Source of the DNA: Phlebotomus papatasi
Taxonomy: Eukaryota; Arthropoda; Insecta; Diptera; Psychodidae
Direction of reading: 5' to 3'
DNA: 64,000 nucleotides
Assembly: GCF_024763615.1 (NCBI RefSeq)
Contig: NC_077222.1
Coordinates: 5,394,001-5,458,000 of the forward strand
Each line of letters opens with the position of its first letter. Position 1 is the stretch's first letter. Both the position numbers and the translations under genes were made by a program. The notes under the pieces are model-generated. The model was not told where the DNA came from. It was given only the letters and a program-made list of their open reading frames with translations, and made no database searches. This document shows, piece after piece, positions 12,708-24,029 of this stretch.

Positions 12708-12951
12708 CTCTTTCCGGACCGCGCAGCATATGCTGTAAGCCAATTTCACTATTTTTTAGTCAAAAACATGCTCAGAAATTAATTGAGGTCCTGCAAAATA
12801 TATTTTACATTTGGACATCCTTATAGTTTTTAATCATCCACAAGAATCAAATTTTTATCAGTTCTGAATAATTAAAAAAAAAAAAAACAGTTTTTCACTG
12901 AATATTTCATATGCTGCCACACCGAGTGCCAAGAGTCAAGAGACGAAAGAG
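12708..12951. mobile_element. TTAA MITE family 1, copy B (ends worn)
   Basis: It is inverted relative to the 16547 copy. CTCTTTCCGGACCG at the left, AGCATATGCTG, GGACATCCTTATAG, AATCATCCACAAGAAT and GAGACGAAAGAG at the right are all present. The flanking TTAA on either side has been lost by mutation. It carries a run of A's at 12873-12887. Confidence 0.75.
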
Positions 12952-13121
12952 AGGCAAAGAACGCAAAGAACTCCACCCACCCCCCAAAAAGGAATCGTTT
13001 ATTTCAAGGGCTACCGCAGAGGATGACTCATTCTAGGCGCCAACGAGACTTGCGCTGAGAATTGATCAAACACGCAAAAGAGGACATTAAATAAAACATA
13101 TGCTGCATTGAATATTTTTCT

Positions 13122-13127
13122 TTTATT
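13122..13127 (-). terminator. Poly(A) signal of alpha-tubulin copy 1
   Basis: AATAAA on the minus strand, about 70 bases past the tubulin stop codon at 13196. A second AATAAA-like site is not obvious nearer the stop. Confidence 0.5.
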
Positions 13128-13195
13128 TTTCTTCAAGTGGAAAGATGAAAATTTGGCGGGAATCCCCCCGCAGAGAGCCTCTTGGCATGAAAAAT

Positions 13196-14707
13196 TTAAT
13201 ATTCCTCAGCTCCTTCATTTTCACCCTCGCCGGAATCCATGCCAACTTCCTCGTAGTCCTTCTCGAGGGCAGCCAAATCCTCACGGGCCTCGGAGAATTC
13301 ACCCTCCTCCATGCCCTCGCCTACGTACCAGTGCACGAAAGCACGCTTGGCGTACATGAGATCGAACTTGTGATCCAGCCTGGCCCAGGCCTCGGCGATG
13401 GCCGTGGTATTGGACAACATGCAAACAGCACGCTGCACCTTGGCCAGATCTCCGCCGGGAACGACAGTTGGGGGCTGGTAGTTGATGCCCACCTTGAAGC
13501 CAGTTGGACACCAGTCCACGAACTGGATGGTGCGCTTGGTCTTGATGGTGGCGATGGCTGCATTGACATCCTTGGGCACCACATCTCCGCGGTACAACAT
13601 GCAGCAAGCCATGTACTTGCCGTGACGAGGATCGCACTTGACCATCTGGTTGGCTGGCTCAAAGCAGGCATTGGTGATCTCAGCCACGCTCAGCTGCTCG
13701 TGGTAGGCCTTCTCGGCGCTGATCACTGGCGCGTAGGTGACCAGGGGGAAGTGGATGCGTGGGTAGGGCACCAGATTGGTCTGGAACTCAGTGAGATCGA
13801 CATTGAGGGCACCATCGAAGCGCAGGGAGGCCGTGATGGATGACACAATCTGCCCAATCAGCCTGTTGAGATTGGTGTAGGTGGGGCGCTCAATATCCAA
13901 ATTGCGGCGGCAGATGTCGTAGATGGCCTCATTGTCCACCATGAAGGCGCAGTCCGAGTGCTCGAGGGTAGTGTGGGTGGTGAGGATGGAGTTGTAGGGC
14001 TCCACGACAGCCGTGGACACCTGCGGGGCTGGGTAGATGGCAAATTCCAGCTTGGACTTCTTGCCATAGTCCACAGACAGGCGCTCCATGAGCAGGGACG
14101 TGAAGCCACTGCCGGTGCCGCCGCCGAAGGAATGGAAGATGAGGAAGCCCTGCAGTCCAGTGCACTGATCAGCCAGCTTGCGAATACGATCGAGTACCAA
14201 ATCGACAATCTCCTTGCCAATGGTGTAGTGGCCTCTAGCGTAGTTGTTGGCAGCATCTTCCTTGCCCGTGATCAATTGTTCGGGATGGAAGAGCTGGCGG
14301 TAGGTGCCAGTGCGCACTTCATCCACCACAGTTGGCTCCAGATCAACAAACACAGCACGGGGTACGTGCTTGCCGGCCCCGGTTTCGCTGAAGAACGTGT
14401 TGAAGGAGTCATCGCCGCCGCCCACTGTCTTGTCTGACGGCATCTGCCCGTCCGGTTGGATTCCGTGCTCAAGGCAGTACAACTCCCAGCAAGCATTGCC
14501 GATCTGCACTCCAGCCTGCCCAACATGAACTGAGATACACTCACGCTGTTGGAAGAAAAAAAGAAAAATATCCGTTATTTTACTGTTTTTTTTTCTCAGC
14601 AAATGACGCCCAAAAATGGCGGCCAATTTTCACAGCCGCCGCGCCCCAATTCTTTCTCCCTCAAATAACTCTTGCAATTGTATGAATATTCCTTTGAAAC
14701 TCACCAT
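13196..14707 (-). CDS. alphaTub84B-like: Alpha-tubulin, copy 1
   Basis: Alpha subunit of the alpha/beta-tubulin dimer, the building block of microtubules. Exon 1 is only the initiator ATG (14705-14707), followed by a 159-bp intron (donor GTGAG at 14704; acceptor CAG ending at 14546). Exon 2 runs 14545-13196, giving 450 aa, the standard length. Visible hallmarks: the MREC N-terminus; Lys40 in PSDKT, the usual acetylation site; the nucleotide-binding GGGTGSG loop near 142-148; the catalytic Glu254 region (DGALNVDLTEFQ); and an acidic tail ending EEY with a terminal tyrosine that can be removed. The protein is identical to that of copy 2 at 28241-29960. The third position is strongly G/C-biased, unlike the surrounding A+T-rich DNA, as expected for a highly expressed gene. 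The symbol means orthologue group only; one-to-one orthology cannot be settled here. Confidence 0.97.
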
Positions 14708-14850
14708 GATTACAGATTAGAACTTCCTGAAGACGATCAGATGAGAATTTCTTGGAAATTTGGTAAAATTTGTTGCGCCTTTCGAAGATTGCGATGTCAC
14801 TTCGTTATCCCGGTACAACAAAATGCTGGAGAATACAGAAGGCCACTGCG

Positions 14851-14857
14851 TTTTATA
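14851..14857 (-). promoter_or_regulatory. Candidate TATA box of alpha-tubulin copy 1
   Basis: TATAAAA reads on the minus strand, about 145 bases upstream of the ATG at 14707. That spacing resembles copy 2, whose TATAAAAG lies about 150 bases upstream of its ATG. Unlike copy 2, no palindromic CRE is seen beside it. Confidence 0.45.
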
Positions 14858-14906
14858 ACATTTCCCCCACTTTAGTTTTACCTCCCCTCCAGGTGCATGT
14901 TAGTAG

Positions 14907-15020
14907 ATGTGTGGCTGGCATGCAAGTGTCAGTTCCAGTCGCAAAATCCCAGCTGACCAAAGTTATTAACAACCAGCAGCTCTAGCTGGGTACCAGAATG
15001 TTAACAGCGCTGGTAACTAT
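14907..15020. repeat. Short interspersed repeat, copy 1
   Basis: GTGTGGCTGGCATGCAAG and TGTCAGTTCCAGTCGCAAAA recur at 17294-17340 as GTGTGGCTAGCATGCAAG and the same following string. The neighbouring 'AACAG.GCTGGTAAC' type motifs recur near 17085-17270. The two copies bracket the 15038-15949 element and the 5' region of EXOSC10. Confidence 0.5.
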
Positions 15021-15037
15021 TTTGGGCCAGTGGAAAG

Positions 15038-15949
15038 TAGGGTAGAGTAAGTACTTTTCGCCACCTTAAGGTTTGACACGCTTATAATTCTTACACTTTT
15101 TGTCGAAATAAAATGAAATTTTGTGCACAAATGCTTTGAAGCATTGTCTATCTATTGAACCAGGAGACTTTCCGGGAACTTTTGAATATCTGGTTGAAAA
15201 AGTACATTTCCTGCAACAATGCATGTTTCAGTGCTTTTCGCCACCTTTTAAACACTTTTCGCCATTGTGTAAGCACTTTTTCGCCACTTATTTTAATTGA
15301 TTTTTAAGAAACACCAGCTTTCGATAACCCCTAAAAGTACACGGGACAGTACTTTTCTTATTTAACACCGATATTAGATAGTTATTAGAGTATTTCGAAT
15401 GATTTTTTACACATTTCTTATTTACGACTAAAATCAATTGAAAATTACGCCTGTTTCAACTAAATTCCGCGAGGAGCGCCACTTGTAAAATGCTTGGAAA
15501 AATGAGTGGCGAAAAGTACTTACACAACCGAAAAAAGTAAGCCCTATTTCACCATATCCGTATTTCTTTATTTTTTTTGAAAAACATTATTAAAAAATGA
15601 TATTAGAACAAAGCTTAGTTAATAACGGACTGACTTTCAGTGAAAAAATATCGAATACTGTACTGAAAAAAACCTAAAATAATTCAAGACAATTCGTCTG
15701 AGCGTTGACAAGTTTATTAAGAACTCCATATTTTTTTGGTGACTGTCCACCTTGTCGACAATTTCTTTAATTAACTTGCAAATAATCTAGTCGGTGGAGC
15801 ATCTGATATGGTTTTCTGATTCATTTGGCTAGAGGTTACGAAATAACACTTATTCCGTAGTTCCACGAACTCATAATTTTTTTAAAATGTGATTTTAATT
15901 TAGGTGGCGAAAAAGGGCTCACTGGCGAAAAAGTACTGACTCTACCCTA
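15038..15949. mobile_element. TA-flanked inverted-repeat element (GGGTAGAGTAAGTACTTTTC ends)
   Basis: Left TIR GGGTAGAGTAAGTACTTTTC plus GCCA; right TIR TGGCG then AAAAAGTACTGACTCTACCC. Both sit inside TA dinucleotides (15038-39, 15948-49), the Tc1/mariner/pogo target signature. TIR-like GTGGCGAAAA motifs repeat several times inside the element. A diverged relative with the same right end is present at about 44186-44416. No transposase frame was found, so it is non-autonomous. Confidence 0.7.
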
Positions 15950-15999
15950 GCACTGAGTTGGCCTAAAATTGCTACCAGCGCTGGCAAGTTTTTAAGGTA

Positions 16000-16138
16000 C
16001 AGCACACGAGTAGCACAGCGGCGAGTTTCGAAACTAAAACGTGTCGTTCTTGAGGCTGACAGCTGGACATTTTCACCGCGGAAAATGTATAAAATTTAGT
16101 TTTTTGTCGTGTGTTTGTGGAAAATTTTTCTTCTCAAG
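16000..16138 (+). other. Candidate 5' non-coding exon of EXOSC10
   Basis: A less A+T-rich stretch ends in TCTCAAG followed by GTAAGT at 16139. A matching acceptor (CTTTTCAATTTAG) lies at about 17384, just before the EXOSC10 start. Joining the two would give a 5'UTR intron of about 1.25 kb that contains the tandem repeat and TTAA copy C. TATAAAATTT at 16089 might instead be a core promoter element. This is inference from splice signals only. Confidence 0.35.
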
Positions 16139-16234
16139 GTAAGTTTAAGCCAGTGTGTTTAGTTTTTTCTTTATTTCCCTCAATAAAATCCTTCGCAATT
16201 CCCTAAAATTACGTAGATTCATAGCTTCTAGGAT

Positions 16235-16900
16235 TTTTCGCTTTTCCACGTCCTGCTGGTCTGAGATCGGCCAGAATCTTTTAAATATCGTATTCATAGC
16301 TCTCATTGATGAACTTCCATACCGTTTTTCCACTTCTGGCCAGAGATTTCCTCTCAAAAATAGAAAATTTCCTACAAATTGTACAAGTGCGTGACCCCCA
16401 GATTTTAACGTGTTTTTCACGTCTTGCTTGCCTGAAATTGGCCAGAGCCCTCACTGTTCCACCCGATTTTCCACTTCCAGCCAGAGATTTCCGCTCCAAA
16501 AATAGAAAATTTTCCAGAAATTGTGTGGTGCGCGAGCTCGTTGATCTTAACTCTTTCGTCTCTTTTGGGACTGTAGTATCCAAAGAAGCATATGCATATT
16601 CTATGAAAAACAATGTTTTTTAATTATTCAGAACTGATAAAAATCCGATTCTTGTGGATGATTACAAACTATAAGGATGTCCAAATGTAAGATATTTTTT
16701 ATAGGACCTCAATTAATTCCTGAGCTTAGATATTTTTGATTAAAAATTGTGAAATTGGCTTGCAGCATATGCTGCGGTCCGGAAAGAGTTAACATATTTT
16801 TCGCATTCTGCTCGCCAAAATTCGGCGCAAATCATTTGGGTTTCCGATCCATGGTCTTCACTGATATACCCTTTTCACGACCTTCCACTTCCGTCCAAAA
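16235..16900. repeat. Imperfect tandem repeat (about 140-bp unit), split by a MITE
   Basis: Units share TTTTCCACTTC.GGCCAGAGATTTCC and AAAATAGAAAATTT.C: one copy is at 16317-16396, the next at 16458-16535. A third, weaker unit (TTTTTCGCATTCTGCTCGCC, then CCTTCCACTTCCGTCCAAAA) follows at 16793-16900. The third unit is separated from the others by TTAA element copy C (16547-16792). Confidence 0.6.
16547..16792. mobile_element. TTAA MITE family 1, copy C (intact, 246 bp)
   Basis: Best reference copy of the family: TTAACTCTTTCGTCTC at the left, GGTCCGGAAAGAGTTAA at the right, so TTAA plus a 7-bp CTCTTTC inverted repeat. The palindrome GCAGCATATGCTGC lies about 20 bases from the right end. TTAA target and size fit a non-autonomous piggyBac-like element. 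Confidence 0.85.
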
Positions 16901-17412
16901 ATTCCTGACAAGGCAACACCAGACTTGAGAAAACGTGCAACAGTTCCTGCCTCATTAATATTTGTAAAATATATTGTAATTTTCCTCAATTTTCCGTTTT
17001 TTAATAAAATGTAATCTTACTAAAAAAATGTTTTATTATTACAAAAAAAAAACGATTTTGAAAAATTATTGTTAACAAAGAAGTAACACTGGTGTTAACA
17101 GAATGGTAACAACTCTGGTAACAGAGTGTTAATAGCGGCAGCCAAAAATTTAGCTATTAGTTCCATTAGTAACCACCATGAACGCTGAACTGTAAAATTT
17201 TAGGAACTAAAAGTGAGGTTTTTGTTAGGAGACCAACCAGAGTTGTTAACAGAGTTATTAGCCAGCTGTTTGCAAACTGTTGGTCAGCCGGGTGATGTGT
17301 GGCTAGCATGCAAGCAAGTGTCAGTTCCAGTCGCAAAATGTCATAGAATTTCACAATTCAAATTTGTTTTTCTTTTCAATTTAGAAAATCTGTGAATATT
17401 TGTGAGTTAAAA

Positions 17413-19853
17413 ATGAGCAACGATAGTAGCATAGATGAGTTAGATACCTCAGGTGTGCAGGAGGTATCTCTGGATGGAGGAGAATCCTCTCAGAGCGAGT
17501 CAATTGAGGAACTCACTAAAGTAGGGTTAGGTTTTTCCATGCGCTTTTGGCCAGGAAACTCACAAAATCTCTGGTTTTTTTGTTTCAGGGAGGGCTTGCA
17601 AAGATCATCAATGCCACGAAAGCTTCTATGACACTGCCCTCAGGTGCGTCCAGGGACTTGTACACTGCTCAGCCATCATTTATTCGCGTTGTCAATCAAG
17701 AATCTGATAAGATTCTTGACATTCTTGGTAAGATCCTTAAGCATCAGAGTGTTAGGGGGAATATAAAGAGGAGAGATGATGATGAGAAGACGGACTTGGT
17801 ACTTGAGTGCAATGACACGATGCTGGAGAGGATAAATTCGAATCTTGATGAGATGTCAGGGCTGAAAAAGGCTCCGGAAGTTGTGTTGGTGCAAGCTGAT
17901 GCTGTTGTTAATTCGAAGGAGAAGAAACGGTCATTGCTGAGTGGAAAGAATGCCCAGGAAGCTAAGTTGCTCACGGCGAAAAATATTTTAAGGCCTCAGG
18001 TGAATTTTAAGGTTCCAGTGGACAACAGAAATTCCACACCGTTTGAGCCTAGGATCAAGTACAAGCCAAATAGCTTGAAGCCTCTGGCCATTCTCGCGGA
18101 ATATGGCGAGGATGGTAGCATAGAGTCATATCTGCATCCTTATGAAGTGGAATTGAATAAGTTTGAGGTGCCTGAAGATCAGCTGAAGAAGGTAGTTCCG
18201 AAGAAACCAAAGAATCTTGAAGAAACACCTTTGGTTTTTGTGGAGAATGCTGAAAAATTGGAGGAAGTTGTTGAAGAATTGGGTAAATGCAAGGAGATTG
18301 CTGTAGATCTTGAGCATCATTCGTACAGAAGCTTCCAGGGATTCACTTGTTTGATGCAGATGTCGACGAGGGAAAAGGACTATATAATTGATACTCTTGC
18401 TCTCCGGGAGGATCTCCATGTTCTCAATGAAATCTTCACAAGGCCCAGCATTGTAAAGGTCTTCCATGGAGCTGATTGTGACATTGAGTGGCTGCAGAAG
18501 GATCTTTCACTCTACATTGTCAATATGTTTGATACCCATCAAGCTGCCCGGAAACTTAATTTTGCCAGGGCATCGCTGGCCTATTTGCTGAAACACTTTT
18601 GCCAGTTTGAAGCTGATAAAACCTTCCAGCTCGCTGACTGGAGAATCCGGCCATTGCCGCAGGAATTGATAGCTTATGCTCGTCAGGATACTCACTCTCT
18701 GCTCTACATCTACGACATGCTTCGCAATGAGCTGCTCAAGAAGGCCAATTTCCAGACGAATTGGCTCAAGAGTGTCTATCAGCAGAGCACAGAGATCTGC
18801 AAGAAGAGGTACATCAAGATGAGACTCACCAGTGATTCCCACATGAATCTGTACATGAGATCCAAGAAGAACTTTGACAATCGTCAGCTTTATGCTTTCC
18901 GGGAGATCTATCACTGGCGCGATGCCTTGGCCAGAGAAGAAGATGAGAGCTGTGGATATGTCCTGCCCAATCATATGCTCTTCCACATTGCTGAACTCCT
19001 GCCACGAGAGATGCAGGGCATCCTGGCTTGTTGCAATCCCGTTCCGCCTCATGTGCGTCAGCATCTGCTGCATCTGCACAAAATTGTCCTGAAAGCTCGG
19101 GAACAGCCCCTGGAAAAGGTCATTGTAACTGAAGAAGCGCCCAGATTGGCTCCCGGAAGTGCCATTAATATCAACAGTTTCCTCTACTGTCCCCACGATT
19201 TGCGCCAGGTTGCAGAGAGAGACAATCTGCCCACACTTTTAGCTGGAAATCTTCAGAAGACTACCCACGGAAAGTCCCTAAAGAAAGCCCATCCTCAAGT
19301 CACTGTCTTTGCCCGACAAATTCCCAAGAAATCTCTGCCAAAAGTAGCTTTTGTCAGTCCATATCAAAGGTACCGAGCTGTGATCCCAATTGCAGAGGAG
19401 GAAAGAAGGAAGGCTCAGCAAATTGAGGAGGCAATCAAACAGAAGCGACGACTCTGTCCAGAGTCTTCAGAAATCCTCCCAAAAATTCATCACGAAGTAA
19501 AAACAGAACCCGAACAGATTCCAAAAAAAAGGAAACCTGAAGCCACTACCAATGAGCAGAAAGGCAAAATTCCTCGGGTAGAGACTCAGAGGGAAAAATC
19601 AGAATCAACGAGTGGTGCATCTCAATCTCCGGGAAGCAATAAACTAAGCCGAAATCAAAAGAAGAAGCAGAAGAAGATGCAAAATGAGAAGAAATTGGCA
19701 GAATTTGACTACACTTCGGTCGATTTCAGGAAGTTCCAGGGAGGCTCGAAGGCCAATGAGAAGCCCGGGAGGCAAGAATTTGCCTCAAAGTTCAGGAGTC
19801 GTGGTCAGAAGGCCAAGAATGCCGATAAACGGCTCAACAAGATCTTTCGTTGA
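17413..19853 (+). CDS. Rrp6: Exosome 3'-5' exoribonuclease EXOSC10/Rrp6
   Basis: Nuclear catalytic subunit of the RNA exosome, trimming and degrading rRNA, snoRNA and aberrant transcripts. Exon 1 is 17413-17520 and exon 2 is 17589-19853 (phase 0 intron of 68 bp), 790 aa. An in-frame ATG lies 21 bases upstream at 17392; MSNDSSIDEL is the more natural start. Domains: PMC2NT at about 40-130 (binds the Rrp47/C1D partner); DEDD-Y exonuclease at about 255-420 with D276 and E278 in AVDLEHHS, D334 in GADCDIEWLQ, Y399 and D403 in YARQDTHSL; HRDC domain at about 470-550 (YAFREIYHWRDALAREED). The Lys-rich C-terminal tail with KKKQKKMQ-type stretches probably acts as nuclear localisation and lasso. All catalytic residues are intact. 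It lies between the two alpha-tubulin genes. AATAAA at 19896-19901 is the likely poly(A) signal. Confidence 0.96.
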
Positions 19854-19895
19854 TCTGCACGTTTGAAATTTCCCTTGAATTTGTAATTAATTTGA

Positions 19896-19901
19896 AATAA
19901 A
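19896..19901 (+). terminator. Poly(A) signal of EXOSC10
   Basis: AATAAA 43 bases after the EXOSC10 stop codon, followed by a T-rich stretch. Confidence 0.6.
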
Positions 19902-20428
19902 ATTTAGGTAGATTTTTCCACAGGATTCTTGGGCAGTTTTTTATTCCATTTTTGATCTTGATCTGAGTTTCTTGACCTTGAAAACTCTGAAACGGTAAAA
20001 AATGACTTTCTTTTCTCACACGACCAATTTAGGTGTGATTCTTAAGTAGTCACAGCTATTGCAATCAGCCCGGTTAGTCGACTTTCTCTGATCGGTCTGA
20101 TATTTACAGAGTGTAATGTTTAAAGAGTCCCTGATACTGAAAAAAGTTATGCTCTTTGGAAATTTTCGCTTTTTGAGATTTTTTGAAAAATGTATAAAAA
20201 CAGTGTTTAAAGATAATTACCTGCAGACAGAAATAATTGTATCAATAAATAGCTTGGAGCAACCCGGTAGAATATTGTCTTCGATGAATGTCCTCTTGTT
20301 ATATTTATCACTTGAAAGACACTTTTTTTACAATAAAGTTACAATTTATTCTCAATTTGAACTTATCTTTTTCACTGCTCCTTACTTACTACTTTTCATA
20401 ATCATTTTCATTTTCTGAAGTTACTATT

Positions 20429-21973
20429 TTAACCCTTTAACGACGAGACAGCAATAAAAAATCAGAAAATCAACAATAAAAATAAAACCGATAAACAAAA
20501 CTTGTGAAACGTCTTATATCTAACCTTCGGAAAGGCAACAGGATCTGATTTGGTGTATTTTTTGTCTCTATGAACGATAGGGACAAAAACAGCTTAAAAA
20601 TTTAAGTATTTTTTCTGACGATACTAATGACAGATAATTTTCATTCTAATGAAAAATATTATCTTTGAGTATTGTAGTTTCTTGTGCTAAGACGGTTTTG
20701 CTTAAAAAAATAGGAAGTATAAAAAATAAATAAAATCAATTTTCAAAATAAAAATTTAAAAATTCGTCATTTTTAGCTTAAAAATTTACTATACAGAAAA
20801 TAGCTGGAGACTTATAAAAAAATATCCTAGACTCCTTCAACCTTCTACTTTGCAATTACCAACAAACATAAGAAAAAAATAACTTCAGGTTTTCAGGAAA
20901 AATTATTTTCTTTATGGGACACCGGTGTACCTATCGTCCTTAACTCTTTCCGGACCACAACATATCCAGCGAACGAATTTCAGTCAAACTCACTTTATTG
21001 TAAGTCTTAGAGGTCAAATATAATACTTTTGTAGAGAAAGAATTTTCTCCGCCTCTGGGAAATTGGAAAACTCATGGGAACTCTCGTCCCCTAAAGAACG
21101 CAAAAGATAGAAACTTGGACAAACTTCAATTTTCCAAAAGCCAATAATATCAATTTTGTGAATTATTTTTGCATGTCAAATAACTCCTTTACAATGTTGA
21201 TCACTAAAACAAGAAGAATTATTGACCAGTATCTTGTGGGATGTCCAGGAAGTGCTGAAAAGGACACTCAGCTCCTGCTTGCCAACAGATTCCTCAAAAT
21301 ATTTCACAGAATAGCACTTTAACACACATTTCTCTCAACAGAATGTTATTGCAGACACATTAAGCTTTCTCAAGAGCCAAAAAAACACTTCCTGGACAAT
21401 CAGAATTCACCAAAATCTGGAAGAATAGGAAAAACTTCCCCGAAAGCAATCTCCTTCGCTGCCAAATGTCAAAATTATCGGCCATATTGACAAAAATTTC
21501 GCTCCCGCTTGAATTTTTCTTACAAGGTTGGTGTCAAAAACCAAATGGCGGGCACTGGCGGGATAACCTTACATTTGACCACAAGATTCTTGGGGACGAG
21601 AATTCCCATCAACTTTGAACAAGTTTTTTGAAAATTTATGAAAAAATTGTTTTTCGAATTTATGTAATCTGTAATTGATAGTTATCATACTTATTGGCCC
21701 CGAGAGGTTTTTCCTTATTCGGGTCTAGAAATATGAAAAAAGTCACAATATGTGCAAGGAAGCAGAAAATCGAAAATTCAAGATTTTTGACCAAAAATAT
21801 CTAAGCCCAGGAGTTAATTGGGATCCTGCAAAAAATATCCTAGATTTGGACATCCTTATAGTTTGTAATCATCCACAAGAATCGGAATTTTATCGATTCT
21901 AAATAGTCTAAAAAAATTATTTTTTCCATGGGTACCCAGAGTCCCAAAGGAGACGAAAGAGTTAAAGGGTTAA
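20429..21973. mobile_element. TTAA element family 3 (CCCTTTAA ends), interrupted by copy D
   Basis: Left end TTAACCCTTTAACGACGA; right end GTCCTTAA then AGGGTTAA once the 1.0-kb insert at 20940-21965 is removed. The inverted repeat is TTAACCCTTTAA(C/G)GACGA. Interior 20690-20900 is related to 37920-38380. Without the insert the element would be about 520 bp. No transposase frame was seen. Confidence 0.75.
20940..21965. mobile_element. TTAA MITE family 1, long form, copy D
   Basis: Left end TTAACTCTTTCCGGACCACA, right end GGAGACGAAAGAGTTAA: the same termini as the 246-bp copies but with about 780 extra internal bases. Inverted relative to the long copy F (52034-53187), with which it shares nearly its whole length. 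It sits exactly at the subterminal TTAA of the right end of the surrounding 20429-21973 element. No long reading frame. Confidence 0.85.
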
Positions 21974-22362
21974 TCACTAAACCGCAATATACAGGTTTTT
22001 AAAATTATACAGGATAAAAGACATCTTTCTCCGATATTCGGCTGACACCGGGCAAACACTAAATTTAAAAATACACCACAAAGAAAAATCTGTTTTTCAA
22101 CAGACAATAATTTCACACAGCACAATGCCAGATTCAAAAATCTAAATGGCATTTATCTCGAAATCTGGCTAAGATTTTTCGTTAATTTTAGGTTCATTTA
22201 GTAGTGTAGAGCTATTTGAGTAGAATAATTTTAAAAAATATTCTTTGACAGTATTTTTTTGTTCGAGAAATATTTACAATTTAAAGAAAAATCGAATATC
22301 CAAAAATTCTACGATTTTTCTAAATATTCTCGAAATCTGTTTATGCGATTTTGATAATTATG

Positions 22363-22870
22363 GGTCCGGCACACCGTTTAGATCAGGATAATTTCTTGAA
22401 ATCAAAATTCTCTTCCATTTCTTTCCCAAATTCATTGCATATATGTCTATGTCACTCTTTAGCCCTCCAAATTCGATTGAGCTAAATTGAATTTGTTGTG
22501 ATGTTTAAAAAATAGAAGGAGAGTGCGAAACATGCCAAGACCTGAAAATCGAAAATATATCGACGATATGCAAAGCGTGTAAGAAAAAAAGCGATTCCAA
22601 TTTCGATTTCATGAAATTTTTCTGGTCTTAAAAGGTTTTTCTGGTCTTTTCTGGTGCAAAAGGTTCTATCAAACCTTTTGCATAGGTCTATTTCACTCTT
22701 TCGCACTCGTCTTCTTCTTTTAAACATCATAACAAATTAAATTTGACTCAACCGAATTTAAAGTACAAAAGAATGAGACTGATATATGCAAAAGGTGTGA
22801 GAAAGAAAGAGATGTGAATTTAAATTTCACGAAATTTTCCTGACCTAAAAGGTGTGCTGGAGCAATTAAA
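22363..22870. mobile_element. Foldback element with two inverted-repeat blocks
   Basis: Outer arms: GGCACACCGTTTAGATCAGG at the left and CCTGACCTAAAAGGTGTGC at the right. Inner arms: TTTGTTGTGATGTTTAAAA (about 22492) against TTTTAAACATCATAACAAA (about 22718). Part of its right half (22755-22905) is duplicated at 32424-32570, joined there to a copy of the alpha-tubulin 3' end. Confidence 0.65.
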
Positions 22871-23239
22871 AAACGATTAAACTATAATTCTTGAGGTATT
22901 GCAATTTGAATAAAGTGAATTATGAAACAATTTCCATTCATTGGTCATCTAATTTATCTTAGAATCTGAGGGCAATTTATTGAAATCGTAGTCGTACCTG
23001 TCAGCTCTTTAATGGCAGGGATAAATCCATTCGCACACTTTGCACTCTTTCCAGATTCTTGAGTATGTGCAACGATTACTTTATTAAAAAGGAATTGTTA
23101 CAAAGGTATTTGAATCTATGCACTCATAGTTTCTGAGAAAATCGACTTTAAAAATTTTCAGATATTTTTATTCATTTAATAATTATCAAACCCAATTTAT
23201 GTATTAACTTACATATCCTTCTCCTTCTTTCACTTTAAA

Positions 23240-24020
23240 ACCCAAAGTGGCATTTTACTCCAATTTTAAGTTCGGAGCTTCATAGTAGGAATTCTATTCA
23301 ATTTGATGCTGAAGTGATAACACGAATGTATAGAGAATTTAATTAGCTTTCGTTTAGTAGAAAAAAATACTTGATAACTTTTCTATTATTTAAAAAATTG
23401 AGAAAAAACCAAAAAATGGGCGTAGAATACCAAAATTTTGAGTTCACGTTTCGAAAAAATCATAAAAAAAAACGTGAAAATGTTAAAATAATTATTAAAA
23501 ATTAAGTAATAAAAGACTTAGAATTGTTGTAGAGTGGCATTGTAAAAAAATAAGGTGAAAATTCATTTTTTGCTTTATTTTTCTTTTTTGATTTCCTGTT
23601 GGAATTTCACATAAAATTTTCTTAAAGGAAAGCGCAAACTAATATGAGAATTTGAAAATTTTACAGGAAAATATATATTGATATGAGTCCTAAAATCCTT
23701 GTCAAATTGCCAGGGAAAAGGAAATGCAATGGAAATTGGCTTTTTGCTACGAAAATCTGTAAAAAATTATATGGACATTTTTTGTCAATTTTCAGAAGAT
23801 TTTTATAAAAATGACTAGAATAATGAGAAAATATTTATTGAAAAAATAATTTATGAGTCCTAGAACTGCTATAGAAGTCTTATGGAACGAAAAACTATTG
23901 AAAAATTGCTTTTTTGTGGAGAATATCTGCACTGGCATTTTTTGACAGTTTGGTATTTTACGTGCATGATTTTTTGGCTCGGGTTTTAATTTCAACATCC
24001 ACACAGCTAATGAAAGAATC
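23240..24020. repeat. Interspersed repeat M, copy 1 (uninterrupted)
   Basis: Shares CGGAGCTTCATAGTAGGA, TTCTATTCAATTTGATGCT, ACGAATGTATAGAGAATTTA and GCTTTCGTTTAGTAGAAAAA with 42386-42538. It shares AAAATGTTAAAATAA..ATT and TAGAATTGTTGTA with about 44100-44185, and TTTGGTATTTT plus TTTTTGGCTCG with about 44420-44455. In the 42-44 kb copy these blocks are pushed apart by two insertions. No coding sequence or clear ends. Confidence 0.65.
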
Positions 24021-24029
24021 ACACCTCTT

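Noticed and set aside
13145..14544. Several 70-230-codon frames on both strands across alpha-tubulin copy 1, and the matching set across copy 2
   Set aside because: They are shadows of the G+C-rich tubulin reading frame; the same shadows appear at both loci and show no domain of their own.
18507..19196. 229-codon antisense frame in EXOSC10
   Set aside because: Overlaps the conserved exonuclease and HRDC coding sequence; no recognisable protein and no promoter or splice pattern.
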